From positions 1 to 20,530 of the forward strand of contig JAAYFA010000077.1 in the NCBI GenBank assembly GCA_012728445.1: a DNA stretch of 20,530 nt. Reading direction: 5' to 3'. Numbering within the stretch: the first letter of the stretch is position 1; every line of letters starts with the position of its first letter. Origin of the DNA: Clostridiales bacterium (GTDB taxonomy: Bacteria; Bacillota; Clostridia; Oscillospirales; Acutalibacteraceae). Shown one piece after another: positions 13,475 through 20,530 of the stretch. The translations under genes were made by a program, and so were the position numbers. The notes beneath the pieces were generated by a model. It saw nothing but the letters and a program-made list of their open reading frames with translations. It did no database searches and was not told the DNA's origin.

Positions 13475-15454
13475 ATGACTGCCAAAGCAGTGTACGACAA
13501 CAACAGCATTGAACAATTGGAAGGCGCCGATAGAGTCCGTAAACGCCCCGGCGTTTTGTTTGGTTCCGACGGACTGGAGGGTTGCCAACATTCTGCATTT
13601 GAAATTATTTCAAATGCCATTGATGAGGCACGTGATGGATATGGAAACAAGATAATTGTTTCTTATTTCAGCGACCACTCTATCGAAGTTCAAGATTTCG
13701 GCAGGGGAATTCCGCTTGATTATAACGAAAAAATGAAACGGTTCAACTGGGAACTTGTATTCTGTGAACTTTACGCCGGCGGTAAATACAAAGCGTCGGA
13801 AGATGGCAGATACGAGTATTCCTTGGGATTAAACGGTCTTGGTTTGTGCGCAACACAATATGCCTCGGAATATATGGAAGCGGAAATTCATCGAGACGGG
13901 TACAAATATTCTCTTGCTTTTAAGAAGGGGAAGCCCAACGGCAAAATGATAAAAGAACTGTATGCCGGGAAAGATACTGGCACCAGAATTAAATGGCGCC
14001 CGGACATTGATGTGTTCACCGAAATAAGCATGCCACAGGAATACTTTGCAGATACGTTGAAGAGACAAGCCATTGTAAACGCCGGAATTACTTTTGTGTT
14101 AAAGTATCAAAAAGAAGATACGTTTGAAACTCATGAATATTTTTATGAGAATGGAATATCTGATTACTTGAAACAAGTCGTCGGATCAAAAGCCTTGTCC
14201 GAATATTTATTTTGGCAAGCTGATAGGGTTGGACGCGACCGCAAGGATCAAAAAGACTATAAAGTGAAAATCAGTATCGCACTTGCGTTTTCAAACAGGG
14301 TTAAATTGAAGGATTATTATCATAACTCCAGTTGGCTTGAGAACGGCGGAGCGCCGGAAAAGGCCGCAAGAAGCGCTCTTGTTTCGGAAATCGACAGCTA
14401 TCTCAAACAAAACGGAAAATACGTTAAAAGCGACAATAAAATTACATTTCAGGACGTGGAAGAGTGCCTGGTTTTAATCATATCTTCATCCTCAACCAAA
14501 ACGTCTTATGAAAATCAAACGAAAAAATCAATTACCAACAAATTTATTCAAGAGGCTATTACGGAGTTTTTACGCCATCAGCTTGAAGTCTATTTTATAG
14601 AGAACCGTCTTGAAGCGGATAAGATTTGTGAACAAGTTCTCATTAACATGCGTAGCCGTATCAAAGCTGAGGCGACGCGGCAGAATCTGAAAAAGACACT
14701 ACAAAGCTCAAACGATTTAACGAACAGAGTTCAAAAATTTGTTGATTGTCGAAGCAAAGATGTTAGTGTAAGAGAACTTTTTATCGTGGAAGGCGATTCT
14801 GCACTCGGGGCTTGCAAGCAAGCAAGAAATTCTGAATTTCAGGCAATCATCCCTATTAGAGGTAAAATATTAAACTGTCTTAAATCCGATTATGTCAGAA
14901 TCTTCAAAAACGATATCATTACCGATTTAATTAAAGTTCTCGGTTGCGGCGTAGAGGTGAATACGAAAGCCAACAAAAACCTTTCCTCGTTCAATCTTGA
15001 GCTTTTACGTTGGGACAAAGTTATTATTTGCACGGATGCCGATGTAGATGGGTATCAAATCCGGGCACTAATTTTGACGATGATATATCGTCTTATGCCA
15101 ACACTGCTTGAAGAAGGCAAGGTGTTTATTGCCGAGTCGCCGCTTTATGAAATCAATTCTAAGAGTGACACATGGTTTGCTTACACTGAAAAAGAAAAAG
15201 CCGATATGATTGAAGAAATCGGTAAAGAAAAATTTACCATTCAGCGTTCCAAAGGGCTTGGCGAAAACGAAGCGGAAATGATGTCGCTTACGACGATGAA
15301 TCCTTCGACACGAAGACTTATAAAAATTGAGCCTGACGACACAAAAGAAACTGCGAATATGTTTGAACTGCTTTTAGGCGACAACCTAGCCGGGCGCAAA
15401 GAGCTCATAGCAACAACCGGACATCTGTATATTGATTTGGCAGATGTATCATAA
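13475..15454 (+). CDS. parE: Type II topoisomerase ATPase subunit (topoisomerase IV subunit B-like)
   Basis: This is the ATPase/TOPRIM subunit of a type IIA topoisomerase, acting with the next gene to pass one DNA duplex through another. The 659-residue protein has the GHKL fold with catalytic E43 and Mg-ligand N47 in EIISNAIDEA, DFGRGIP (74-80), a glycine loop GLNGLGLC (119-124 region), and the ATP-contacting QTK (348-350). The TOPRIM domain has EGDSALG (from E439) and DADVDG (521-526). Several motifs depart from the GyrB/ParE consensus: the glycine loop is usually GLHGVGAS, and the YKGLGEM helix is SKGLGENEAE. I know this divergent type from clostridial genomes. ParE rather than GyrB is inferred from the lack of a GyrA box in the partner. 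GGGAGG is 11 bases before this ATG; an out-of-frame ATG lies at 13468. Confidence 0.88.
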   Translation: MTAKAVYDNNSIEQLEGADRVRKRPGVLFGSDGLEGCQHSAFEIISNAIDEARDGYGNKIIVSYFSDHSIEVQDFGRGIPLDYNEKMKRFNWELVFCELYAGGKYKASEDGRYEYSLGLNGLGLCATQYASEYMEAEIHRDGYKYSLAFKKGKPNGKMIKELYAGKDTGTRIKWRPDIDVFTEISMPQEYFADTLKRQAIVNAGITFVLKYQKEDTFETHEYFYENGISDYLKQVVGSKALSEYLFWQADRVGRDRKDQKDYKVKISIALAFSNRVKLKDYYHNSSWLENGGAPEKAARSALVSEIDSYLKQNGKYVKSDNKITFQDVEECLVLIISSSSTKTSYENQTKKSITNKFIQEAITEFLRHQLEVYFIENRLEADKICEQVLINMRSRIKAEATRQNLKKTLQSSNDLTNRVQKFVDCRSKDVSVRELFIVEGDSALGACKQARNSEFQAIIPIRGKILNCLKSDYVRIFKNDIITDLIKVLGCGVEVNTKANKNLSSFNLELLRWDKVIICTDADVDGYQIRALILTMIYRLMPTLLEEGKVFIAESPLYEINSKSDTWFAYTEKEKADMIEEIGKEKFTIQRSKGLGENEAEMMSLTTMNPSTRRLIKIEPDDTKETANMFELLLGDNLAGRKELIATTGHLYIDLADVS

Positions 15455-15471
15455 TAAAGCAGGAGAGAATA

Positions 15472-17724
15472 ATGGCCGGTCAAAAAAAGAAGTCAAAAAA
15501 AGATAAGAGTGTAGAACAACTGAATCCCCACGCTCACATATTTGGTGCGGGCTTCGTTGTTAAGCAGCGGATAACCGAAACGCTTAGAACGAACTACATG
15601 CCTTACGCAATGAGCGTTATTATGTCCAGGGCGATACCGGAGATTGATGGGTTTAAACCCTCGCATAGAAAAATACTGTATACGATGTTCAAAATGGGGT
15701 TGCTTACGGGGAGCCGTTCAAAATCAGCCAATATTGTCGGTCGAACGATGCAACTAAACCCGCACGGGGATGCCGCAATTTACGAAACGATGGTCCGGCT
15801 TTCAAGAGGGTATGAAGCGCTGCTGCACCCCTTTGTCGACTCTAAGGGTAACTTTGGTAAAGCGTATTCAAGGGATATGCTTTGGGCGGCCTCCAGATAT
15901 ACCGAGGCGAAACTCGACTCGATATCCACCGAGCTATTTAGAGATATTGACAGAGAAACAGTTGATTTTGTCGACAACTATGACGGTACGATGAAAGAGC
16001 CGACGTTGCTACCGGTGACATTCCCAACTGTACTTGTGAATGCAAATACCGGAATAGCGGTTGGCATGGCAAGTTCAATTTGTTCCTTTAATTTAATTGA
16101 GGTTTGCGAAACCGTCATTCACCTCATCGAGGACCCTGAGCATACTGTTGCGGATACACTCAAGGCCCCTGACTTTATTGCCGGCGGACAAATCATATAC
16201 GACAGAGAAATGTTTGAAGAAATTTACAGCACCGGCAGAGGTGGCTTTAAAATTCGCGCCAAATATACTTATGATTCCATAAATAACTGCATTGATATTA
16301 CACAATTACCGCAAACAACAACCATAGAAGCCGTCATTGACAAAATTATCGATCGTATTAAAGCCGGTGTGATAAAAGAAGTTAGTGATGTACGCGATGA
16401 GACAGATAAGAGCGGCTTAAAGATCACCATTGATTTAAAAAGAGGAACTGACGTTGCAAGACTTATGCAACGGTTGTTTAAAATGACACCTCTTGAAGAT
16501 ACCTTCTCATGCAATTTTAATGTTTTAATAAACGGCTCGCCACAGGTTCTAGGTGTCGCACAATTATTGAAAGAATGGCTGGACTTCCGCACGGATTGTG
16601 TAAAAAGAAGAGTAGCTTTTGACCTCAACAAAGCGAAAGAAAGATTGCATCTGTTGAAGGGTCTTGGGAAAATCCTCCTCGATATAGATAAAGCAATAAA
16701 GATTGTTCGCAATACGGAAGAAGAAAGTGAAGTCGTTCCGAACCTCATGATTGGGTTTCAAATAGATGAAATTCAAGCCGAATTTGTTGCAGAAATAAAA
16801 TTAAGGCATTTAAACCGAGAATATATTTTAAAAAGATTACAGGATATTGAAAAGCTTGAAAAAGACATTATAGAAATGGAAAGTATTCTGGCCAGCAAAG
16901 CAAAAATAAGGAAAATAATTGTACACGAAATCAATAATGTCATGCAAAAATACGGCAAACCGCGCTGCAGTGAAATTATTTACGCTGCAGACATTGAAAC
17001 GGATGAAACCCCGGAAGAAGTGCCTGATTATCCCGTAAACTTCTTTTTTACGAAAGAGGGATATTTCAAAAAAGTCACACCGCTGTCTTTGCGTATGAGC
17101 GGTGATCATAAGTTTAAGGATGGAGACAGTTTGCTGATTTCTATAGAATCCACAAACAACAAGGAACTCTTATTTTTTACCAATCAATGCCAAGTATACA
17201 AATCCAGAGGGTCTGATTTTGAAGAAACAAAAATAAGCGTCCTTGGCGATTATGTGCCCGCAAAGCTTGATATGGAACCAAACGAAACTGCAATACACAT
17301 GGCCGTGACATCCGATTATTCAGGATATATCTTATTCTTTTTCGAGAACGGTAAGGTCGCAAAGGTTGATGCCGAGGCTTACGAAACAAAAACAAATCGG
17401 AAAAAGCTCATAAATGCATACTCAAACAAGTCAAAGGTTGCCGCAATCATACAAATTGAATCGGATTGTGACCTTGTGGTTAAGTCGTCCGCCGGCAGAC
17501 TTTTATTGTTCAACACCGGCGCCATAGCACCTAAAAAAACAAAGGATACGGCAGGAGTATCGTTGATGACTTTGAAAAAAGGTCAACGTATTGTAAGTGT
17601 TCGAGATTACGAAAAGGGCGAATTTGCCAAACCTTACCGATATAAAACAAAAAACTTGCCGGCAGCCGGTGCACTCCTCAGTGCTGAGGATGCAGGGGAA
17701 CAACTCAAGTTATCTACTGAATAA
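15472..17724 (+). CDS. parC: Type II topoisomerase cleavage subunit (topoisomerase IV subunit A-like)
   Basis: This is the DNA breakage-reunion subunit, partner of the preceding gene (17 bases apart, AGGAGA before the ATG). The 750-residue protein has the winged-helix core with the catalytic Arg-Tyr pair at R142-Y143 in ASRYTEAKL, the isoleucine wedge region, the coiled-coil tower near 380-500, and a C-terminal beta-pinwheel from about 520. The pinwheel lacks the GyrA box (QRRGGKG-like), which favours topoisomerase IV (decatenation) over gyrase. The N-terminus is a Lys-rich tail. In the quinolone pocket the usual HPHGDSxxYD reads NPHGDAAIYE (96-105): Ala101 replaces the Ser and Glu105 the Asp that coordinate the drug-bound Mg-water bridge. 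It ends 120 bases before secG. Confidence 0.88.
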   Translation: MAGQKKKSKKDKSVEQLNPHAHIFGAGFVVKQRITETLRTNYMPYAMSVIMSRAIPEIDGFKPSHRKILYTMFKMGLLTGSRSKSANIVGRTMQLNPHGDAAIYETMVRLSRGYEALLHPFVDSKGNFGKAYSRDMLWAASRYTEAKLDSISTELFRDIDRETVDFVDNYDGTMKEPTLLPVTFPTVLVNANTGIAVGMASSICSFNLIEVCETVIHLIEDPEHTVADTLKAPDFIAGGQIIYDREMFEEIYSTGRGGFKIRAKYTYDSINNCIDITQLPQTTTIEAVIDKIIDRIKAGVIKEVSDVRDETDKSGLKITIDLKRGTDVARLMQRLFKMTPLEDTFSCNFNVLINGSPQVLGVAQLLKEWLDFRTDCVKRRVAFDLNKAKERLHLLKGLGKILLDIDKAIKIVRNTEEESEVVPNLMIGFQIDEIQAEFVAEIKLRHLNREYILKRLQDIEKLEKDIIEMESILASKAKIRKIIVHEINNVMQKYGKPRCSEIIYAADIETDETPEEVPDYPVNFFFTKEGYFKKVTPLSLRMSGDHKFKDGDSLLISIESTNNKELLFFTNQCQVYKSRGSDFEETKISVLGDYVPAKLDMEPNETAIHMAVTSDYSGYILFFFENGKVAKVDAEAYETKTNRKKLINAYSNKSKVAAIIQIESDCDLVVKSSAGRLLLFNTGAIAPKKTKDTAGVSLMTLKKGQRIVSVRDYEKGEFAKPYRYKTKNLPAAGALLSAEDAGEQLKLSTE

Positions 17725-17785
17725 GCAAAATATCTGAATTATTGATAAATATTATACGATTTTACGATACGGGTTAAAAATAACC

Positions 17786-17814
17786 TTGCTTTTTGCCGAT
17801 CAATATGCTAGTAT
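17786..17814 (+). promoter_or_regulatory. Promoter of secG
   Basis: TTGCTT (17786-17791), a 17-base spacer and TAGTAT (17809-17814) with TGC just before it as an extended -10. Just upstream a small hairpin, GGTTA/TAACC (17772-17785), could weakly end parC transcripts. Confidence 0.55.
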
Positions 17815-17844
17815 TCATAAGTAATAAATCTTGGAGGTCTAATA

Positions 17845-18093
17845 ATGTTAAAACATGAAATTGCTCTTGGGACTCTTTTAATTATATCTTCGCTTCTTAT
17901 CATTGTTGTTGTTCTTTTGCAAGAGAGTAAAACGGCGGGTTTATCCGGTGCAATATCAGGCGGAGCTGAAACGTTTTTTGGTAAAAACAAAGGCAGAACA
18001 ATGGAACAGAAGTTGGTTAAGTGGACAAAGTACATTGCTATCTTTTTCTTTGTCGTTGCACTTTCAACGACACTGCTTCTACTGTTCTTTTAA
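17845..18093 (+). CDS. secG: Preprotein translocase subunit SecG
   Basis: SecG is the small third subunit of the SecYEG channel and helps SecA-driven export. The 82-residue protein has two membrane helices (about 6-26 and 61-82) joined by a loop. The family motif VVLLQESKTAGLSGAISGG (22-40) is followed by ETFFGKNKGRTMEQKL, matching the typical LLQxGKxxGLSxxIxGG and ETFFGKNK pattern of Bacillota. GGAGGT (17833-17838) is 6 bases before the ATG. It has its own promoter and terminator, so it is a single-gene unit. In many Bacillota secG lies next to rnr and smpB, which are not seen here. Confidence 0.95.
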   Translation: MLKHEIALGTLLIISSLLIIVVVLLQESKTAGLSGAISGGAETFFGKNKGRTMEQKLVKWTKYIAIFFFVVALSTTLLLLFF

Positions 18094-18105
18094 GAGTGCT
18101 CTTTC

Positions 18106-18138
18106 AAAACCTCGCTTCGGCGAGGTTTTTTTATTTTA
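18106..18138 (+). terminator. Intrinsic terminator of secG
   Basis: AAAACCTCGC (18106-18115), a TTCG tetraloop (18116-18119) and GCGAGGTTTT (18120-18129), followed by a T-rich run to 18138. The C(UUCG)G loop and U-tract make this the clearest rho-independent terminator in the window. Confidence 0.95.
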
Positions 18139-18153
18139 TCCTGTTAACAAAGA

Positions 18154-18182
18154 TTGACGCTGTGTTTTGGCTGAGGTATAAT
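18154..18182 (+). promoter_or_regulatory. Promoter of the thuA-like/oxidoreductase unit
   Basis: TTGACG (18154-18159), a 17-base spacer and a perfect TATAAT (18177-18182). It is a near-consensus promoter with no evident repressor palindrome, so expression may be high and not obviously sugar-controlled at this site. Confidence 0.85.
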
Positions 18183-18222
18183 AACCAATGTTAAGCTTTA
18201 AATTTTAATGGGAGGTAGACTA

Positions 18223-18951
18223 ATGAGCAAGAAAAACGCTTTGATTGTTTATGGCGGCTGGGACGGTCATGAACCCGAACTGATAGCTCGGCGATTTAAA
18301 GAGATCCTTGAAAAAGAAGGATTAAATGTAGTTTTATCCGATACGCTTGAATCCTATGCCGACCTTGATTTTTTGAAAAGTCTTCACCTTATTGTCCCGA
18401 TATGGACCGGCGGCAACCTATCCGGGGAATTATGCGGCAATGTCAGCAAAGCATTAGCTTCCGGAGTCGGAATGGCGGGCAACCACGGTGGAATGTGCGA
18501 CTCTTTCAGGGAAAATACCGAGTGGCAATTTATTACAGGTGGCAACTGGATTTCACATCCCGGCGGGTTAATTGATTATAAGGTTAACATCATAAAAAAT
18601 TCTTCGAGTCCTATTGTTGAAGGTATTGAGGATTTTCAAGTTTTCAGCGAACAGTATTACCTTCATGTCGACCCGGCCGTCGATGTGCTTGCGACAACCA
18701 GGTTTCCTTTGGCCACGTATTATCACAGCTCAAACAAAGCGATTGACATGCCTGTTGTTTGGACAAAAAAGTGGGGACATGGCAGAGTGTTTTACAATTC
18801 ATTGGGTCATACGGATGTTGTTTTTGAAGATGCGCCGGCATCACAGGAACTCATGCGACGCGGGATGCTGTGGGCAATAGAGGGGAAGGACATTGCTGTT
18901 TTAAGAGGTTTAGATGCCCGCATTTTCGAAAGCCAAGCTAAAATGTATTAG
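18223..18951 (+). CDS. ThuA-like (trehalose-utilisation family) protein
   Basis: A 242-residue protein of the ThuA family, which has a class I glutamine amidotransferase-like fold and is linked to disaccharide use, in some systems together with 3-keto-sugar intermediates. Visible features are the N-terminal strand and loop YGGWDGHEPE (10-19), the GMAGNHGGMCDSF segment (about 85-97), TEWQFITGGNW, EQYYLHVDP, and the family C-terminal block VVWTKKWGHGRVFYNSLGHTD. The start is the ATG at 18223, with GGAGGT (18211-18216) 6 bases before it; the in-frame ATG at 18208 lies upstream of that site. The following oxidoreductase is 17 bases away, so the pair resembles thuA-thuB. Substrate and exact reaction are unknown, and calling it a trehalose enzyme would go beyond the sequence. 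Confidence 0.87.
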   Translation: MSKKNALIVYGGWDGHEPELIARRFKEILEKEGLNVVLSDTLESYADLDFLKSLHLIVPIWTGGNLSGELCGNVSKALASGVGMAGNHGGMCDSFRENTEWQFITGGNWISHPGGLIDYKVNIIKNSSSPIVEGIEDFQVFSEQYYLHVDPAVDVLATTRFPLATYYHSSNKAIDMPVVWTKKWGHGRVFYNSLGHTDVVFEDAPASQELMRRGMLWAIEGKDIAVLRGLDARIFESQAKMY

Positions 18952-18968
18952 TGTAAGGAGAGTTGAAA

Positions 18969-20075
18969 GTGGAAAAAGTCATCGTCGGTATTGTTGGCAA
19001 CGGAAATATAAGCCCGATTTACTTAAAGAATCTTACGACTGTTTTTAATAGAATTGTCACCGTAAAGGGCGTTTGTGACTTAATCCCGGAACGTTCAAAA
19101 AAGGCAGCGGAAAGCTGGGATATCCCTGTTATATATGACACTATGTATGACATGTTTAAGGACGATGAAATTGAGATTGTGCTAAATCTGACAACACCAA
19201 AGCAACACCATGGTGTGGCTATCGAAGCACTAAAACACAATAAAAATACCCACAGTGAGAAACCGATGTCCGTATCGCTGGATGACGCAAAAGAACTTTT
19301 TGATATCGGCAAAGAAAAAGGTTTGCTTGTTGGCGTAGCGCCGGATACTTTTATGGGTGCCGGCATCCAAACTTGCAGAAAACTACTGGATGACGGTTAT
19401 ATAGGCTCACCGATTGGTGCCGCTGCGTATATGACGGGTCACGGGCATGAAACGTGGCACCCGGACCCTGAGTTCTATTATGAACAGGGGGGCGGCCCAA
19501 TGCTTGATATGGGGCCCTATTATGTAACGGCTCTTATAAATCTTCTCGGACCGGTGAAACGCTTGACAGGGACATCGCACAGCATGTTCGAAACAAGAAC
19601 GATTACGAGCGAACCTAAATATGGCAAGGTAATTCCGGTCAGTGTTGACACGCATGTCAATGGTATAATGGAGTTTGAAAACGGAGCAGTTGGTTCTATC
19701 GTTATGTCGTTTGATATGTGGAAAAGCGAGCATCCGAACATTGAGATATTCGGTACGGAAGGGACTATGCAAGTGCCGGATCCAAACGGTTTTGGCGGGC
19801 CGGTACGTATACAGAGAAAAGACGGGGACTTTTACGAAATGCCCCTCACGCATCAGTATAACGAAAACTGCAGGGGAGTCGCAGTCGCTGATATGGCCAT
19901 GGCGTTGCGTACAGGGAGAGAGCACAGAGCAAATAGCGAGCTGGCTTATCATGTGCTGGACATCATGTTGGGGTTTGGCAAAAGTTCAAGAACGGGTAAA
20001 CACTATGAACTCCAAACTTCTTGCTGCCGTCCGCAACCTATGCCGATGAACGTTATTCCGGGTGATCTGGATTAA
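18969..20075 (+). CDS. Gfo/Idh/MocA-family NAD(P)-dependent sugar oxidoreductase
   Basis: A 368-residue member of the glucose-fructose oxidoreductase / inositol dehydrogenase family, which oxidises or reduces a hydroxyl of a sugar or cyclitol with NAD(P). It shows the Rossmann loop VGIVGNGNISP (6-16), the family EKP motif (97-99) and the C-terminal domain with HETWHPDPEFYYEQGGGP and D180-M-G-P-Y-Y. In classical members the Asp-x-Gly-x-His motif supplies a catalytic His; here the position is Tyr184, a pattern I associate with the ThuB-like branch. The start is the GTG at 18969, 7 bases after AAGGAGA (18955-18961); the TTG at 18963 is only one base from it. Together with the ThuA-like gene it probably acts on a glycoside by transient oxidation (inference). 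Confidence 0.9.
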   Translation: MEKVIVGIVGNGNISPIYLKNLTTVFNRIVTVKGVCDLIPERSKKAAESWDIPVIYDTMYDMFKDDEIEIVLNLTTPKQHHGVAIEALKHNKNTHSEKPMSVSLDDAKELFDIGKEKGLLVGVAPDTFMGAGIQTCRKLLDDGYIGSPIGAAAYMTGHGHETWHPDPEFYYEQGGGPMLDMGPYYVTALINLLGPVKRLTGTSHSMFETRTITSEPKYGKVIPVSVDTHVNGIMEFENGAVGSIVMSFDMWKSEHPNIEIFGTEGTMQVPDPNGFGGPVRIQRKDGDFYEMPLTHQYNENCRGVAVADMAMALRTGREHRANSELAYHVLDIMLGFGKSSRTGKHYELQTSCCRPQPMPMNVIPGDLD

Positions 20076-20095
20076 CGATTAACAAACAATAAAAA

Positions 20096-20128
20096 TAATC
20101 CGGGCACGTTAAAGATGTGCCCGGATTA
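20096..20128 (+). terminator. Terminator after the oxidoreductase
   Basis: TAATCCGGGCAC (20096-20107) pairs perfectly over 12 bp with GTGCCCGGATTA (20117-20128) around a 9-base loop, 20 bases after the stop. The 3' side lacks a T-run, but the GC-rich core is strong. Confidence 0.7.
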
Positions 20129-20205
20129 AGCTTATATAAACTATGCTAGGAATGATTTTGTGTTATACAATATTTTACAAAGTACTAAACTTTTAACCGG
20201 ATTTG

Positions 20206-20214
20206 TGCTATAAT
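20206..20214 (+). promoter_or_regulatory. Extended -10 promoter of the penicillin-binding protein gene
   Basis: TGCTATAAT at 20206-20214 is a perfect extended -10. No good -35 is present at 17 bases upstream (TAAACT), which extended -10 promoters tolerate. The transcript would start near 20221, with a leader of about 20 nt. Confidence 0.65.
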
Positions 20215-20241
20215 ATGATGATATAAGGGGGGAAGTCATTG

Positions 20242-20530
20242 ATGAAAAGCAGTTATATTAAGAATAAAAAACAATCGGCTGAGAAAAGCGAACAAAATAA
20301 AAAAGCAAAGAATAAAAGCAAAATTAGGATATTTTTCACAGTCGTTTTTTCACTGTTGACAGTTTTTGTGTTAACGGGTGTTTTGGTTACTACGTATGTA
20401 TTGTGTCATATCGTATCATTTACAAACGGAGACGTTGAAATTGATTTAGACGATTACAAAAAAGATCAAAGCAAAACATCTTTTGTCTATGCAAACGACA
20501 AAAATGGCAAAGAAATTTTGATCGCAAAAC
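20242..20530 (+). CDS. Class A penicillin-binding protein (transglycosylase/transpeptidase), N-terminal part
   Basis: Only the first 96 codons are in the window; the frame runs off the end. A Lys/Ser-rich cytoplasmic tail (residues 1-30) is followed by one hydrophobic membrane anchor (about 30-56). The extracellular start comes next, with DVEIDLDDYKKDQSKTSFVYA and then DKNGKEI. That layout and the LDxYKxxQxxTSxVYAxDxxG pattern are typical of clostridial PBP1a-type bifunctional peptidoglycan synthases (family GT51 plus transpeptidase). Neither catalytic domain is visible. GGGGGGAA (20227-20234) lies 7 bases before the ATG. Identity rests on a short stretch, so an LCP-type or other membrane protein cannot be excluded. 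Confidence 0.7.
   Translation, partial: MKSSYIKNKKQSAEKSEQNKKAKNKSKIRIFFTVVFSLLTVFVLTGVLVTTYVLCHIVSFTNGDVEIDLDDYKKDQSKTSFVYANDKNGKEILIAK

Noticed and set aside
16093..17109. Minus-strand frames within parC
   Set aside because: Shadows of the coding strand with low-complexity Phe/Ser/Leu composition and no start signals.
18208..18222. ATG at 18208 as the start of the ThuA-like gene
   Set aside because: It precedes the GGAGGT at 18211-18216; the ATG at 18223 follows it at 6 bases.
18963..18968. TTG at 18963 as the oxidoreductase start
   Set aside because: Only one base from the AAGGAGA; the GTG at 18969 is 7 bases away and gives the normal N-terminus.

Overview
The window reads as a chromosomal segment of an anaerobic Gram-positive bacterium of the Clostridia (Bacillota). 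The clues are strong AGGAGG-type ribosome binding sites, frequent TTG/GTG starts, an RNase J, a tilS-hpt-ftsH run, a divergent clostridial-type topoisomerase IV pair, SecG, a class A penicillin-binding protein start, and a secreted Listeria/Bacteroides-repeat protein. Family-level placement (an uncultured Oscillospiraceae-like lineage) is only a guess. Most of it is core chromosome. I see no insertion sequence, phage gene, CRISPR array, tRNA or rRNA, and no gene-free gap longer than about 290 bases.

Layout: 1-1638 is the 3' part of a surface/secreted InlB B-repeat protein (one partial and eight full repeats, no anchor). 1749-2894 is a URO-D-superfamily protein that is not HemE. 2942-5094 is a transcription unit with a strong promoter, a structured leader, rpsB, tsf and an unexpected L-rhamnose mutarotase gene, closed by a bidirectional terminator. 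5105-5563 (minus) is rnhA, divergent from the next unit. 5667-13286 is a long co-directional run rnj-rplI-dnaB-tilS-hpt-ftsH. 13403-17724 is a separate parE-parC unit whose promoter carries a palindrome between the -35 and -10. 17786-18138 is secG with its own promoter and a textbook UUCG terminator. 18154-20128 is a two-gene sugar unit, ThuA-like protein plus Gfo/Idh/MocA oxidoreductase. 20209-20530 is the promoter and first 96 codons of a class A penicillin-binding protein.

How the genes fit together: the middle of the window is housekeeping for translation (S2, EF-Ts, L9, TilS), RNA turnover (RNase J, RNase HI), replication and DNA topology (DnaB, topoisomerase IV), purine salvage (Hpt), membrane proteolysis (FtsH) and secretion (SecG). 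Carbohydrate-related genes (rhaM, thuA-like, Gfo/Idh, perhaps the URO-D-like gene) are interspersed, which suggests a plant- or mucin-glycan user. Three starts were moved by ribosome-binding-site position: rhaM to 4747, thuA-like to 18223, oxidoreductase to 18969.

No wholly new system is evident. The best leads are the structured leader before rpsB, the palindrome in the topoisomerase IV promoter, the translationally coupled tsf-rhaM pair, and unusual quinolone-pocket residues in the ParC-like subunit.
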